A DNA stretch of 64,000 bases. Origin: Bacillus sp. SORGH_AS_0510. Lineage in GTDB: Bacteria > Bacillota > Bacilli > Bacillales > Cytobacillaceae. Within the stretch, counting starts at the first letter, position 1; every line of letters begins with the position of its first letter. This document shows positions 1 through 10,331 of the stretch, one piece after another. The translations under genes were made by a program, and so were the position numbers. Below the pieces are notes generated by a model. The model did no database searches and was not told the origin of the DNA. It saw nothing but the letters and a program-made list of their open reading frames with translations. The stretch covers positions 1,740,001-1,804,000 of the forward strand of contig NZ_JAUTAU010000001.1 in the NCBI RefSeq assembly GCF_030818775.1, read 5' to 3'.

Positions 1-60
1 CTGCCGGTTGCAAGAACCGTTAGGGAATTACGTAAAGCAGGCTACCAGTTACCGTATTAA
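1..60 (+). CDS. maf: Maf family nucleotide pyrophosphatase, C-terminal end only
   Basis: The first 60 bases are an open frame of 19 codons ending in TAA, reading LPVARTVRELRKAGYQLPY. The only support is the resemblance to the Maf C-terminus and the position just before radC-mreB, which is where maf lies in Bacillus. Maf proteins are house-cleaning nucleotide pyrophosphatases linked to septum formation. The rest of the gene lies outside the window. Confidence 0.6.
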   Translation: MPVARTVRELRKAGYQLPY

Positions 61-99
61 CTTTTTGTGCCTTAACTCCCGAATAAAGGGAGGAAAAAA

Positions 100-789
100 A
101 TGTCTACTGATACATTGATGATCCGTGATTTTCCACAGGATGAACGACCAAGGGAGCGTTTTATCCAACATGGCCCGCAAAGCTTATCTAATCATGAGCT
201 CATTGCGATTCTGCTTCGAACAGGGACCAAGGATGAATCTGTCCTGCAATTATCCAATCGTCTGCTCAACCATTTTGAAGGCTTACGGCTATTAAAAGGA
301 GCGACGTTAGAGGAAATCAAAGAAATTAAAGGGATTGGCTCAGCAAAGGCAATTCAAATTCTTGCAGCGGTAGAAATTGGCCGAAGGATTTCTAATCTAT
401 CCTTTAATGATCGCTATGTGATTCGGTCACCAGAGGATGGAGCCAAGTATGTTATGAATGACATGCGCTTTTTATCTCAAGAGCATTTTGTTTGCTTATA
501 TTTAAATACGAAGAACCAAGTCATTCATAAACAAACTGTTTTCATCGGCAGCTTAAATGCCTCCATTGTTCATCCGCGAGAAGTTTTTCGCGAGGCTTTA
601 AAGCGCTCGGCTGCAAGCATCATTGCCCTGCATAATCATCCTAGCGGAGACCCTACACCAAGCCGCGAGGATATTGAAGTGACCAAGAGATTGGTTGAGT
701 GCGGAAAGATTATTGGAATTGATCTCCTCGATCATTTAATCATTGGTGAAAATAAGTTTGTTAGTTTAAAGGAAAAAGGGTATTTATAA
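100..789 (+). CDS. radC: RadC family JAMM-domain protein
   Basis: A 229-residue protein of normal RadC length. Residues 76-82 form a helix-hairpin-helix-like turn (KGIGSAK). The C-terminal half carries the JAMM/MPN metal site with His178, His180 and Asp191 in the HNHPSGDPTPSRED motif. Despite the historical name, a direct repair role is not established for the family; JAMM folds are metal-dependent hydrolases. The ribosome site GGAGGAAAAAA lies just before the ATG. It sits between maf and mreB, as in Bacillus. Confidence 0.93.
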   Translation: MSTDTLMIRDFPQDERPRERFIQHGPQSLSNHELIAILLRTGTKDESVLQLSNRLLNHFEGLRLLKGATLEEIKEIKGIGSAKAIQILAAVEIGRRISNLSFNDRYVIRSPEDGAKYVMNDMRFLSQEHFVCLYLNTKNQVIHKQTVFIGSLNASIVHPREVFREALKRSAASIIALHNHPSGDPTPSREDIEVTKRLVECGKIIGIDLLDHLIIGENKFVSLKEKGYL

Positions 790-935
790 CACTATTGTTT
801 TATTTGACGTTACGATATAATATTAGTTATGATTTTTTAGGACTGCCTGTAACAGGCCCAATAAATAATTAGAAAAAAGACATGATAAGTAAGGCGATTA
901 CCTGCCTATTGCTTTTTTGTATTTTGTATGTGTAG

Positions 936-1976
<1,041 letters not shown>

Positions 1977-2018
1977 TCGGCAGAGTCTTGATATCTAGAA
2001 AAATAGAGGTGTATAATC

Positions 2019-2900
2019 ATGCCACAGTTCTTTTTGAATAAACGTCTGATTATTTTGCTTGTCAGCATTATTGTTCTCGTGGCATTGATTGGGTTTTCTT
2101 TAAGGGAGAGAAGCAAACTAACTTGGCCGGAGCTGTTTATTAAAGACACTGCCGGCTGGGTTCAATCCCTGGTTTCAAAGCCTACCAACTATGTTGCCGG
2201 CTTTTTTGAAAATCTCCAGGACTTAACCGATACATATGAAGAGAATAAGGAATTAAAATCGCGGATTGAAAATCTTGTCAGCCTTGAAGCCGAAGTTCAA
2301 GAACTGAAAAAAGACAACAAAGAATTGCGTGACATTCTCGGTGAAAAAGAGACCTTGAGAGACTTGAAACCACTTCCAGCTACAGTTATTGGTAGAAATC
2401 CTGATCGTTGGCATGAAATGATTATTATCGACAAAGGTAATTTAAACGGAGTAAAGAAAAATATGGCTGTTGTTACAGCGAGCGGTTTGATCGGCAAAGT
2501 AAAGAGTGTTACTCAATTCAGCTCTACGGTACAGCTGCTTAGTGCTATGGACCCGAAGAATCGGATCTCAGCAATTGTTCAAGGGCCAACCGATGTATAT
2601 GGGCTTGTTGAAGGCTTTGACAAAGAGAAGAAACTGCTCATGGTAAAGGCGATTCCATCTGGCTCGAAAATCGAAAAGGGTCAGACAGTTATCACTTCTG
2701 GTTTGGGCGGGATTTTTCCTAAAGGGTTATTAATCGGAAAAGTCGTAGAAGTGAAACCGGATCAGTATGGCTTAAATCTGACAGCACTCGTCAAACCTGG
2801 TGCGGATTTCTATGATATTAAGTCTGTGATGGTGACTAAGAGACTCATGCAAGAGCCAAGTCAAAAAGATGTAACCGGTGGGAAGGAGGAAGGATCGTGA
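2019..2900 (+). CDS. mreC: Rod shape-determining protein MreC
   Basis: A 293-residue bitopic membrane protein. A short cytoplasmic start is followed by one transmembrane segment at about 9-25, then a coiled-coil rich in Glu, Lys and Leu (about 65-105), then the periplasmic-side beta-barrel domain typical of MreC. It links MreB and wall synthases. Its stop overlaps the mreD GTG start by four bases (GTGA), so the two are probably translationally coupled. Confidence 0.95.
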   Translation: MPQFFLNKRLIILLVSIIVLVALIGFSLRERSKLTWPELFIKDTAGWVQSLVSKPTNYVAGFFENLQDLTDTYEENKELKSRIENLVSLEAEVQELKKDNKELRDILGEKETLRDLKPLPATVIGRNPDRWHEMIIIDKGNLNGVKKNMAVVTASGLIGKVKSVTQFSSTVQLLSAMDPKNRISAIVQGPTDVYGLVEGFDKEKKLLMVKAIPSGSKIEKGQTVITSGLGGIFPKGLLIGKVVEVKPDQYGLNLTALVKPGADFYDIKSVMVTKRLMQEPSQKDVTGGKEEGS

Positions 2901-3415
2901 AAAAATTCCTTCTTCCTCTTTTGTTTCTTTTGTTGTTGATTTGTGAAAGTATCTTTGTTCAATATTTACCAGACAGAATTTGGGGGAAAGACCGAATATT
3001 AGTCCCGCATTTTCTTTTTACTGCGCTCATGTTTTTAACGATTTTTGTTGGCCGAAAAAAAGGTATTATTTATGCCGCTATTTTTGGGCTGTTATTTGAT
3101 GTCGTTTATGTAGAAATCATCGGCATATACTTATTTCTTTTTCCATTCATCGCCTATCTTACTTCTAAAATTATGCACATCTTGCAGTCAAACCTTATTA
3201 TTGCCTTTCTGGTTACGCTAGTAGGGGTGGCATTATTAGAGGTGGGTGTCTACGAGATGGATGTCTTAATCCATGTCACAAATATAGATTTTATGAGTTT
3301 TCTGAATTTGCGTTTTTATCCAACCCTTATATTAAATGCAACTTTTATTATCCTTGCAGGCTATCCTTTAAAGCGATTATTTGAAAAGCATATAGCGTCA
3401 TTACGAGATGAATAA
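2897..3415 (+). CDS. mreD: Rod shape-determining protein MreD
   Basis: A 172-residue, very hydrophobic protein with about five transmembrane segments and no large soluble domain. It is third in the mreBCD order and starts with GTG inside the end of mreC, behind GGAAGGAGGAAGG. MreD is a membrane partner of MreC in the elongation machinery. The sequence is typical in length and composition. Confidence 0.93.
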   Translation: MKKFLLPLLFLLLLICESIFVQYLPDRIWGKDRILVPHFLFTALMFLTIFVGRKKGIIYAAIFGLLFDVVYVEIIGIYLFLFPFIAYLTSKIMHILQSNLIIAFLVTLVGVALLEVGVYEMDVLIHVTNIDFMSFLNLRFYPTLILNATFIILAGYPLKRLFEKHIASLRDE

Positions 3416-3492
3416 TGACCTTCTGACTCCTGCTTTAGAGGTTCAGCAAAGGACAAGTTTTCATTTGAAAAAAGAGGAGAATGGACGCATCA

Positions 3493-3537
3493 TGTCGAAT
3501 TATTATCAGATAGTCTGTACTTTCGATCAGAAATAGC
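3493..3537 (+). CDS. Possible 14-codon peptide ORF between mreD and minC
   Basis: After AAGAGGAG (3472-3479), an ATG at 3493 opens a 14-codon frame (MSNYYQIVCTFDQK). A second overlapping frame begins at the ATG at 3481. The frame ends directly before a long hairpin (3540-3587). That arrangement could be a leader peptide, but there is no homology or codon evidence, and so short a frame can arise by chance. Confidence 0.15.
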
Positions 3538-3539
3538 AT

Positions 3540-3587
3540 AGAAACGTGCCAATCCCCTTATTTTTAAGAGGTTTTGCACGTTTCTAG
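3540..3587. other. Long stem-loop between mreD and minC
   Basis: The arms AGAAACGTGC and GCACGTTTCT are perfect 10-base complements. The inner part (CCCCTTA against TAAGAGG) can extend the pairing. No run of T follows, so it is a poor intrinsic terminator. It may protect an mRNA end or be a processing site between the mre and min parts of the operon. Confidence 0.5.
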
Positions 3588-3620
3588 ATGGCTTTCTTAA
3601 TTATGAGGTGAAAATTCTCC

Positions 3621-4301
3621 ATGAAAAAACGTCAAAATGTTACAATAAAGGGAACGAAGGAAGGTCTCGTTCTTCAACTTGATGATAAGTGTTCGTATGA
3701 GGAGCTTAAAAGAGAACTGGATCAGAAGCTTTCTGCGAATTTAAGTACCCAGGACGATCGTCACTTAATTTCTGTTAAAGTGGAAATTGGCAATCGTTAT
3801 TTAACTGAAGAACAACGCGAAGAACTAAAACAACTTATCCGACAAAAAAAGAATCTAGTTGTGGATGACATTGTCTCCAATGTTATCACAAAAGCGGAAG
3901 CAGAACGATTAAAGGCTGAGACAGGGATTATGACTGTATCAAGAATCATTCGTTCTGGACAAGTTCTAGAAACTTCTGGAGATCTACTGCTAATCGGAGA
4001 CGTAAATCCTGGTGGGGCCGTCATAGCAGGCGGAAACATCTTCATCATGGGAACTCTTAAGGGTGTTGCCCATGCTGGATGCTTTGGAAATGAGCAAGCC
4101 GTCATTGCGGCTTCAAGCATGAAGCCATCACAGCTTAGAATAAGTGATTGCATTAATCGTTCACCAGACTCCGCTAAAATGAGCGAAAACCGTGAAATGG
4201 AATGTGCATACATAGATGATAATCGACAAATTATCGTTGATAGATTACAAGCTTTAATTCATTTAAGGCCAGATTTAACTAGATTAGAAGGGGGACATTA
4301 A
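3621..4301 (+). CDS. minC: Septum site-determining protein MinC
   Basis: FtsZ-polymerisation inhibitor of 226 residues. The N-terminal domain (about 1-100) is followed by the C-terminal beta-helix domain with the family signature [19 protein letters not shown]. MinC works with MinD, the next gene one base downstream, to block division near the poles. A GAGGTG ribosome site precedes the ATG. Confidence 0.96.
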   Translation: MKKRQNVTIKGTKEGLVLQLDDKCSYEELKRELDQKLSANLSTQDDRHLISVKVEIGNRYLTEEQREELKQLIRQKKNLVVDDIVSNVITKAEAERLKAETGIMTVSRIIRSGQVLETSGDLLLIGDVNPGGAVIAGGNIFIMGTLKGVAHAGCFGNEQAVIAASSMKPSQLRISDCINRSPDSAKMSENREMECAYIDDNRQIIVDRLQALIHLRPDLTRLEGGH

Positions 4302-4302
4302 A

Positions 4303-5106
4303 GTGGGAGAAGCAATAGTAATTACTTCTGGCAAGGGCGGCGTTGGTAAAACAACGACATCCGCAAATATTGGGACGTCATTGGCCCTTCAAGGAAAAAA
4401 AGTATGCTTAGTGGATACGGACATCGGTCTTCGAAACTTAGATGTCGTTATGGGGCTTGAAAACAGAATCATTTATGATCTAGTCGATGTAGTAGAAAAA
4501 AGATGTAAAATTCATCAAGCGTTAGTGAAAGACAAACGATTTGACGGATTATTATATCTGCTTCCGGCTGCACAAACCGTCGATAAGTCAGCGGTTACAC
4601 CAGAGCAAATGAAAGAGCTGATTAGCGAATTAAAGCAAGACTATGATTATATTATTATTGATTGCCCTGCTGGAATCGAACAAGGCTTCCAAAATGCAGT
4701 GGCAGGAGCAGACAAAGCAATTGTTGTGACGACTCCAGAAGTATCTGCTGTTCGTGACGCAGACCGTATCATCGGTCTCTTGGAAAAACAAAAAAACATG
4801 GAAGCTCCAAAATTAGTGGTGAACCGTATTCGAAATCATATGATGAAGAGCGGTGATATGCTTGAGATTGATGAAATTACTCAGCATTTATCCATCGAGC
4901 TCATTGGTATTGTAGCGGATGATGAAGAAGTGATTAAAGCCTCTAACCACGGCGAACCAATCGCGCTGAATCCGAACAGCAAGGCTTCGATTGCCTATCG
5001 AAATATCGCAAGAAGAATCCTGGGCGAATCGATTCCATTGCAGCCATTAGAAGAAGCAAACAAAGGCGTCTTTACAAAACTTAAAAAATTTTTCGGCGTA
5101 AGATAA
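4303..5106 (+). CDS. minD: Septum site-determining ATPase MinD
   Basis: A 267-residue ParA/MinD family ATPase. The deviant Walker A GKGGVGKTT is at 10-18, with both lysines present. The C-terminal end (TKLKKFFGVR) is the amphipathic membrane-targeting helix. The GTG start lies one base after the minC stop, behind AGAAGGGGG. MinD recruits MinC to the membrane. A strong intrinsic terminator follows. Confidence 0.97.
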   Translation: MGEAIVITSGKGGVGKTTTSANIGTSLALQGKKVCLVDTDIGLRNLDVVMGLENRIIYDLVDVVEKRCKIHQALVKDKRFDGLLYLLPAAQTVDKSAVTPEQMKELISELKQDYDYIIIDCPAGIEQGFQNAVAGADKAIVVTTPEVSAVRDADRIIGLLEKQKNMEAPKLVVNRIRNHMMKSGDMLEIDEITQHLSIELIGIVADDEEVIKASNHGEPIALNPNSKASIAYRNIARRILGESIPLQPLEEANKGVFTKLKKFFGVR

Positions 5107-5112
5107 AATGAG

Positions 5113-5146
5113 AGCCTGTTCACGAATCGAAGTGAACAGGCTTTTT
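5113..5146 (+). terminator. Intrinsic terminator after minD
   Basis: AGCCTGTTCAC pairs perfectly with GTGAACAGGCT across an 8-base loop and is followed by TTTTT. It ends the mre-min transcript and lies inside the longest open frame of the next gene, which shows that spoIVFA must start downstream of it. Confidence 0.93.
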
Positions 5147-5224
5147 AATATATTGAAATTCAGTCATACTCCTAAATCTTTTCACATAGACTTGTACAAA
5201 AAAGTGGGAAAAGGGTTGATGGGA

Positions 5225-6022
5225 ATGGCGCGGTCTACACCGGAGGAAATACGGAGACGAATCGCTAAAAGAAAAAAAGAAATGGGCTCAACGACAACTA
5301 CGGTAAAAGGTCCAGAACGCCAGATCACCTGGCCAGGTAACGATGATGAGGACAAATTTAGCTTTAACTATATGGACAGTTCTAAAAACAGTGGAGGGGA
5401 TGACGGGCATCCGTTATTTAAAAAGGAGGTTTTCTTTTTTAAGATTTTGGCATCCGTTCTCCTGTTTTTAGTGGTTGCCATCCTGTTCCGCAACCAAACC
5501 GCAACGTTTGATCCGGTCAGGAGTTTTATTACTAGTACAATGGATCAAGACTTTAAATTTGCTGTCGTTTCGCAATGGTACGAGGATAAATTTGGCAAGC
5601 CGTTAGCACTTTTACCATTCTCTGAGGATAATAAAACAGACAAAAAAGAAGTAGTCCAGTCGGAGTTTTCCGTCCCGGCCATGGGAAAAATCCTTGAAAA
5701 CTTTGAAAAAAATGGACAGGGCATCATGATTGAAACAGGGAAAGGTGCTCCCGTTCAATCAATTAATGGTGGCGTAGTTACTTTTGCAGGAGTGAAAGAA
5801 GGGATTGGAAAGACCGTCATCATCCAGCATTCGGATGAGTCAGAAACCTGGTATGGAAACTTAGAGGATATTAAAGTGAATTTGTACGAATACGTCGATA
5901 AACGAACTGTGGTAGGGACAGTCTCTGCTTCCGCAGGGGATGATTCAAAAGGCAAATACTATTTCGCTATTAAAAAGGGCGATGAATTTGTCGATCCAAT
6001 CCAGGTGATTCGTTTTGAATAG
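5225..6022 (+). CDS. spoIVFA: Stage IV sporulation protein FA (SpoIVFB regulator)
   Basis: From the ATG at 5225 the protein is 265 residues, close to SpoIVFA of B. subtilis. AAAAGGG lies about eight bases before this ATG; an in-frame ATG at 5219 is too close to it. One transmembrane segment is at about 69-88. A C-terminal M23/LytM-like domain (about 150-262) lacks a recognisable full zinc site. SpoIVFA holds the SpoIVFB protease, with BofA, in the outer forespore membrane until SpoIVB cleaves it. spoIVFB overlaps by 8 bases. Confidence 0.93.
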   Translation: MARSTPEEIRRRIAKRKKEMGSTTTTVKGPERQITWPGNDDEDKFSFNYMDSSKNSGGDDGHPLFKKEVFFFKILASVLLFLVVAILFRNQTATFDPVRSFITSTMDQDFKFAVVSQWYEDKFGKPLALLPFSEDNKTDKKEVVQSEFSVPAMGKILENFEKNGQGIMIETGKGAPVQSINGGVVTFAGVKEGIGKTVIIQHSDESETWYGNLEDIKVNLYEYVDKRTVVGTVSASAGDDSKGKYYFAIKKGDEFVDPIQVIRFE

Positions 6023-6881
6023 AGCGATACAGTTACTCAGACATGTTCACATCCACCCGTTGCTGTGGATCATCATTGCTTTGTCCATCATGACAGCGCA
6101 TTTTTTAGAAGTTTGCTTGCTGCTAGGCATAATCTTTATACATGAAATGGGGCATGCAGCGGCGGCTTCTTTTTTTTCTTGGAGAATTAAAAAAATCTCG
6201 CTTCTGCCTTTTGGAGGAGTGGCTGAGATGGATGAGCATGGTAATCGTCCTTTGAAGGAAGAATTCATTGTGGTGATTGCCGGGCCGCTTCAGCATCTTT
6301 GGATGGTGGGGGGAGCGTACCTCTTAAAAAATTTTGGCGGTATACCTGAAGAGTTGTTTCAGCTATTTATCAGCTATAATGTTATGATCTTCATCTTTAA
6401 TCTATTTCCAGTTTGGCCACTTGATGGTGGGAAGCTGGTATTTTTACTGCTCTCATTGAAACATTCTTTTCCGCATGCGCACCGGGTGACACTTTTGCTT
6501 TCGGTTGCTAGCCTTGGTCTTTTTTCATTCCTTATATTAATGATTGCCCCCTCACATATTAATGTCTGGGTGGTCATTGCTTTCCTTGCTTTTTCTCTTT
6601 ACCATGAATGGAAGCAGCGAAGATTCATCTTTATGAGGTTTTTATTAGAACGGTATTATGGAAAAAAATCGAATCCTAGTGCATTAGTGCCGATACAGGC
6701 TGATGAACAAGAGTTACTGATTCATGTCCTCGAAAAATTCCAACGAGGCTGCAAACATCCGATTATCGTAGAAGCAGAAGGCAAAGAAAAAGGAACTCTA
6801 GATGAAAACGAACTATTACATGCCTATTTCACAGAAAAACGACTAACAGATAAAATCAGCGACCTTCTTTTTTTATACTGA
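6015..6881 (+). CDS. spoIVFB: Site-2 type intramembrane metalloprotease SpoIVFB
   Basis: An M50 family membrane protease of 288 residues that processes pro-sigma-K in the mother cell. Zinc-binding HEMGH is at 43-47 and the third ligand is in WPLDGGK at about 135-140. There are several transmembrane segments and a C-terminal CBS-like region (about 225-285). The TTG start lies inside the spoIVFA end, and the resulting length equals the B. subtilis protein, which supports this start. Coupling to spoIVFA would match the two subunits. Confidence 0.95.
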   Translation: MNRAIQLLRHVHIHPLLWIIIALSIMTAHFLEVCLLLGIIFIHEMGHAAAASFFSWRIKKISLLPFGGVAEMDEHGNRPLKEEFIVVIAGPLQHLWMVGGAYLLKNFGGIPEELFQLFISYNVMIFIFNLFPVWPLDGGKLVFLLLSLKHSFPHAHRVTLLLSVASLGLFSFLILMIAPSHINVWVVIAFLAFSLYHEWKQRRFIFMRFLLERYYGKKSNPSALVPIQADEQELLIHVLEKFQRGCKHPIIVEAEGKEKGTLDENELLHAYFTEKRLTDKISDLLFLY

Positions 6882-6927
6882 ATATGGTTATAATGAAAGC
6901 ATATATGAAAAAAGTGAGGAAGCTGGA

Positions 6928-8400
6928 TTGGAAACATTAATAATTAACTATACGTCACGGGAAAAAAGATTTGCGTATCTCCGAAACAACCGTGTCGAAA
7001 ATATCGTATTTGACCGACCAGAACATCGAACGCTGGTCGGTAATATTTATTTTGGGACAGTTACAAAAGTCCTGCCGGGCATGAATGCAGTGTTCATTGA
7101 TATTGGCGAGGAGAAAAATGCTTATTTGCACCGGGACCAATTGCCGTCTTATGTACAAGCATCTGATAAACAACAAAACGTCACCTCCTTCGTTCACCAA
7201 GGCGAGAAGTTGCTCGTTCAAGTAGAAAAGGATGCAACAGGTACAAAAGGGCCGAAGGTAACAGGCATTCTTGAGATTCAAGGAAATCATCTCATTTATA
7301 TGCCATCTGGGTGCTATGTGGCTGTTAGTAAAAAAATTGCAAATGAAGAACAGAAGAGTAGCCTCCGCCAAATAGGCAGCCATCTTAAAACAGATACAGA
7401 GGGACTGATCTTTCGTACGTCTAGTATAAACTGTACAAAAGTTGAAATTGAAGAAGAATTGATGGGACTCCGCGAGACCCATCAGGAGCTGCTTCGGCAA
7501 GCGTCACTCCTAAAGAAACCTGATCTCATTGACCAAAAAGATACCTTTATGGATCGAGTGGTAGAGCAAGTGGAAGCGATGAAGACAGGTGAGGTTATTG
7601 TAGATGACTTGGCTGTAAAAAGACTGCTCGAACAAAAAAAACCTCAAGTGAAGATCACTTTTTATAATGGTCGAGAGAATGTTTTTTCACAGCACAAGGT
7701 AGAGCATGAAATTGACAAAGCACTGAAACGGATTGTCTGGCTGGATCATGGCTCCTATTTAATTTTTGACGAAACAGAAGCACTTACCATTATTGATGTT
7801 AACACTGGAAAATTCTCAGGAAAATCGGATTACCAGGATACGGTCTTACAAACCAATCAACTTGCTGCCAAAGAAATCGTTCGACAGCTGCGACTCCGTG
7901 ATATCGGTGGAATTGTTCTTATTGATTTTATTGATATGAAACGCGAAAAAGACAAGCAAACGATCCTTAACTTGGTTGAATCTGAACTGGCAAGGGATGC
8001 AAAAAGAACAAAGGTAATTGGCTTCACTCCTCTCGGCATTCTTCAGCTTACTCGAAAAAAGACGAAAGTTACCTTATCAGAAGCCTTGCAAGTGAAATGT
8101 CCAGTGTGTGAAGGGACAGGGCGCATCTTAAGCCCAGAAACCATTGCGTTCCGTTTAGAGAGAGAATTGCTGGAGCACCGTCATGCTGATTTTGAAGCCA
8201 TTCTAATTGAGACAACGAATGCGGTGAAGGAGGCTCTATTGGGCCTAAAAGAGGAGCAGCGGTCCGTTTTAGAGGAGCTGTTGGGCATTCAATTGTTTTT
8301 CTCGATTCAGCCTTCTGAGCGGCATTATTATCTGCTGAAGCAGTTCGGCGATGTACAGGAGATTGCCTCAAAAGAAATGGAGCCTTCAGACGGATTCTAA
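6928..8400 (+). CDS. rng: Ribonuclease E/G family endoribonuclease
   Basis: A 490-residue RNase G-size protein. An S1-like RNA-binding domain lies at about 36-120. The catalytic aspartates are in IIDVNTG (near 290) and IDFIDM (near 333). The zinc-link motif CPVCEGTG is near 391. It starts with TTG after GTGAGGAAGC. RNase E/G makes single-strand cuts in mRNA and rRNA precursors. B. subtilis lacks this gene and relies on RNase Y/J; other Bacillaceae keep it here before rplU. Confidence 0.95.
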   Translation: METLIINYTSREKRFAYLRNNRVENIVFDRPEHRTLVGNIYFGTVTKVLPGMNAVFIDIGEEKNAYLHRDQLPSYVQASDKQQNVTSFVHQGEKLLVQVEKDATGTKGPKVTGILEIQGNHLIYMPSGCYVAVSKKIANEEQKSSLRQIGSHLKTDTEGLIFRTSSINCTKVEIEEELMGLRETHQELLRQASLLKKPDLIDQKDTFMDRVVEQVEAMKTGEVIVDDLAVKRLLEQKKPQVKITFYNGRENVFSQHKVEHEIDKALKRIVWLDHGSYLIFDETEALTIIDVNTGKFSGKSDYQDTVLQTNQLAAKEIVRQLRLRDIGGIVLIDFIDMKREKDKQTILNLVESELARDAKRTKVIGFTPLGILQLTRKKTKVTLSEALQVKCPVCEGTGRILSPETIAFRLERELLEHRHADFEAILIETTNAVKEALLGLKEEQRSVLEELLGIQLFFSIQPSERHYYLLKQFGDVQEIASKEMEPSDGF

Positions 8401-8408
8401 ATAATAGG

Positions 8409-8437
8409 TTGACACATTCGATTAAATTATGTATGAT
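8409..8437 (+). promoter_or_regulatory. Sigma-A promoter for rplU-prp-rpmA
   Basis: TTGACA at 8409-8414 and TATGAT at 8432-8437 are separated by 17 bases, close to the vegetative consensus. Transcription would begin near 8444, just before the L21 leader. Confidence 0.85.
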
Positions 8438-8442
8438 TTTAA

Positions 8443-8545
8443 TGTTATGTTTGTAGCGCACCCGTGCTACAACCGCACAGAACAGGTAGTAAGATTTTGC
8501 GAGATTCGTAAAGCGCCTGTATATGGCGAGTCTGAGTTTATAAGG
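8443..8545 (+). ncRNA. L21 ribosomal protein leader (rplU 5' UTR)
   Basis: About 100 bases of untranslated leader lie between the promoter and the rplU ribosome site. It contains the hairpin GTAGC-GCACCCGT-GCTAC and further short pairings. Bacillaceae rplU transcripts carry a conserved L21 leader thought to be bound by a ribosomal protein for autoregulation. I assign it from position and the first hairpin, not from a covariance model. Confidence 0.7.
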
Positions 8546-8556
8546 AGGTGCAGTTC

Positions 8557-8865
8557 ATGTACGCAATTATCGAAACTGGCGGTAAGCAATTGAAAGTCGA
8601 AGAAGGCCAAGCTATCTACATCGAAAAATTAGATGTTGAAGCTGGTGAGACTGTTACTTTTGACAAGGTTCTTTTCGTTGGCGGTGAAACTGTAAAAGTT
8701 GGAAGTCCTGTTGTTGCAGGCGCTACTGTTACAGCTAAAGTTGAAAAACAAGGCCGTGCGAAGAAAATTATTGTTTTCAAGTACAAAGCAAAGAAAAACA
8801 ACCGTAAGAAGCAAGGTCATCGTCAACCTTACACTAAAGTAATCATCGAAAAAATCAACGCGTAA
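8557..8865 (+). CDS. rplU: 50S ribosomal protein L21
   Basis: L21 of 102 residues, starting [11 protein letters not shown]. The ATG at 8557 is chosen over a GTG at 8548 because that GTG lies inside the AGGAGG ribosome site. The basic C-terminal segment ([16 protein letters not shown]) contacts 23S rRNA. First gene of rplU-prp-rpmA. Confidence 0.97.
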   Translation: MYAIIETGGKQLKVEEGQAIYIEKLDVEAGETVTFDKVLFVGGETVKVGSPVVAGATVTAKVEKQGRAKKIIVFKYKAKKNNRKKQGHRQPYTKVIIEKINA

Positions 8866-8879
8866 GGTGTTGGAATAAG

Positions 8880-9224
8880 ATGATTGGCATTACGATTTAT
8901 CGTACTGAATCCGGTACAATTCAATCATTCGAATTAAGCGGCCATGCCTTGTTCGCTGATCGTGGAAAAGATATCGTCTGTGCAGGCGTATCTGCTGTAT
9001 CTATTGGTGCTATCAATGCGGTGCACGAATTGACTGGCGTAACTCCAGATCTTGAACATCGGGCAGATGGGTTTCTCCGCTGCGTTGTTCCGGAAGAACT
9101 TCCGGAAGACGTATATGAGAAAATCCAAATTCTTCTCGAAGGAATGGTTGTCTCATTACGATCGATTGAAGAAACGTACGGAGAGCACATAAAAATTACC
9201 TTCAAAAAGCAGGAGGTGGAATAA
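8880..9224 (+). CDS. prp: Ribosomal-processing cysteine protease Prp
   Basis: A 114-residue protein of the YsxB/Prp family. The catalytic pair His22 (SGHA) and Cys34 (DIVCAGVSA) is present. Prp removes the N-terminal extension of ribosomal protein L27, encoded directly after it; the prp stop touches the rpmA start. The gene lies between rplU and rpmA as in Firmicutes whose L27 has the cleavable leader. Confidence 0.95.
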   Translation: MIGITIYRTESGTIQSFELSGHALFADRGKDIVCAGVSAVSIGAINAVHELTGVTPDLEHRADGFLRCVVPEELPEDVYEKIQILLEGMVVSLRSIEETYGEHIKITFKKQEVE

Positions 9225-9518
<294 letters not shown>

Positions 9519-9534
9519 GGATTACACCACATGG

Positions 9535-9568
9535 AAACTCTAACCTGTTTGGTTAGAGTTTTCTTTTT
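9535..9568 (+). terminator. Intrinsic terminator after rpmA
   Basis: AAACTCTAACC pairs with GGTTAGAGTTT around a TGTTT loop, followed by a T-rich tail. Confidence 0.85.
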
Positions 9569-9730
9569 GCTGCGAAAGTACACCTTCCATTCAAACTCTT
9601 CAAGGAAATTACTTCGTTAAGCTCATTTTTTACCACAATTTCAATCATTCAGATAAAAATGCTTACTCTTGGAAATTTTTTTGATATACTAACAGCAAAC
9701 AATGTTCTGCATTTATGTAGGAGTGTGCGT

Positions 9731-10267
9731 ATGGAGAGAGAATGGGATATCGTTGAGGTGCTGCGGCACTCGCGACATGATTGGTTAAACAAGCTTCAGT
9801 TAATAAAAGGGAATTTGGATTTAAATCGGATTGATCGGGCAAAAGAAGTGATTGATGAAATAGTGATTGAGGCACAGCATGAGACAAAGCTTTCTAATTT
9901 ACATATGCCGTTATTTGCTTCATTACTTTTAAAATCTAATTGGATCAACCCTTCATTTAAACTGGAATATGAGGTCTTTCAAGATTCTGAATCATCCACA
10001 ATTGATGACGTGAGGATAACAAGTTGGACAAACTTATTTTTTTCATGTTTAAATAGGTCAATTGAAGCTTTTCAAGAAAATCATTTATCAATAACAATTG
10101 AACCGCAATCTAACGGAATTCGTTTCTTTTTTGATTTTAGCGGGATAATACTACAAAGAGAACTGATGGAAGAATTCCTTTCTAGCCATAAGGAACCATT
10201 AACGTTAGAGGTAAAGGAATTCACTGAAAACGAACTTTCTATAGAAGTATTTATGCCTGCTATATGA
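9731..10267 (+). CDS. spo0B: Sporulation initiation phosphotransferase Spo0B
   Basis: A 178-residue protein starting at the ATG after TAGGAG. The phosphorylated histidine is His16 in [17 protein letters not shown], an almost invariant Spo0B stretch. It carries phosphate from Spo0F to Spo0A in the phosphorelay. The C-terminal half is the degenerate ATPase-like fold, diverged as usual for the family. It is followed by obg, the classic spo0B-obg pair. Upstream in-frame TTG/ATG codons have no ribosome site. Confidence 0.92.
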   Translation: MEREWDIVEVLRHSRHDWLNKLQLIKGNLDLNRIDRAKEVIDEIVIEAQHETKLSNLHMPLFASLLLKSNWINPSFKLEYEVFQDSESSTIDDVRITSWTNLFFSCLNRSIEAFQENHLSITIEPQSNGIRFFFDFSGIILQRELMEEFLSSHKEPLTLEVKEFTENELSIEVFMPAI

Positions 10268-10331
10268 TAGGGTGAAGGCGTTTTCGTTTAGAACATCAGT
10301 TTGTTTAATAGTGCAAGTCGGGAGGAATAAG

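Noticed and set aside
5108..5224. N-terminal extension of spoIVFA to 5108
   Set aside because: It translates the minD terminator hairpin and would add 39 residues absent from the family; the ATG at 5225 gives the normal length.
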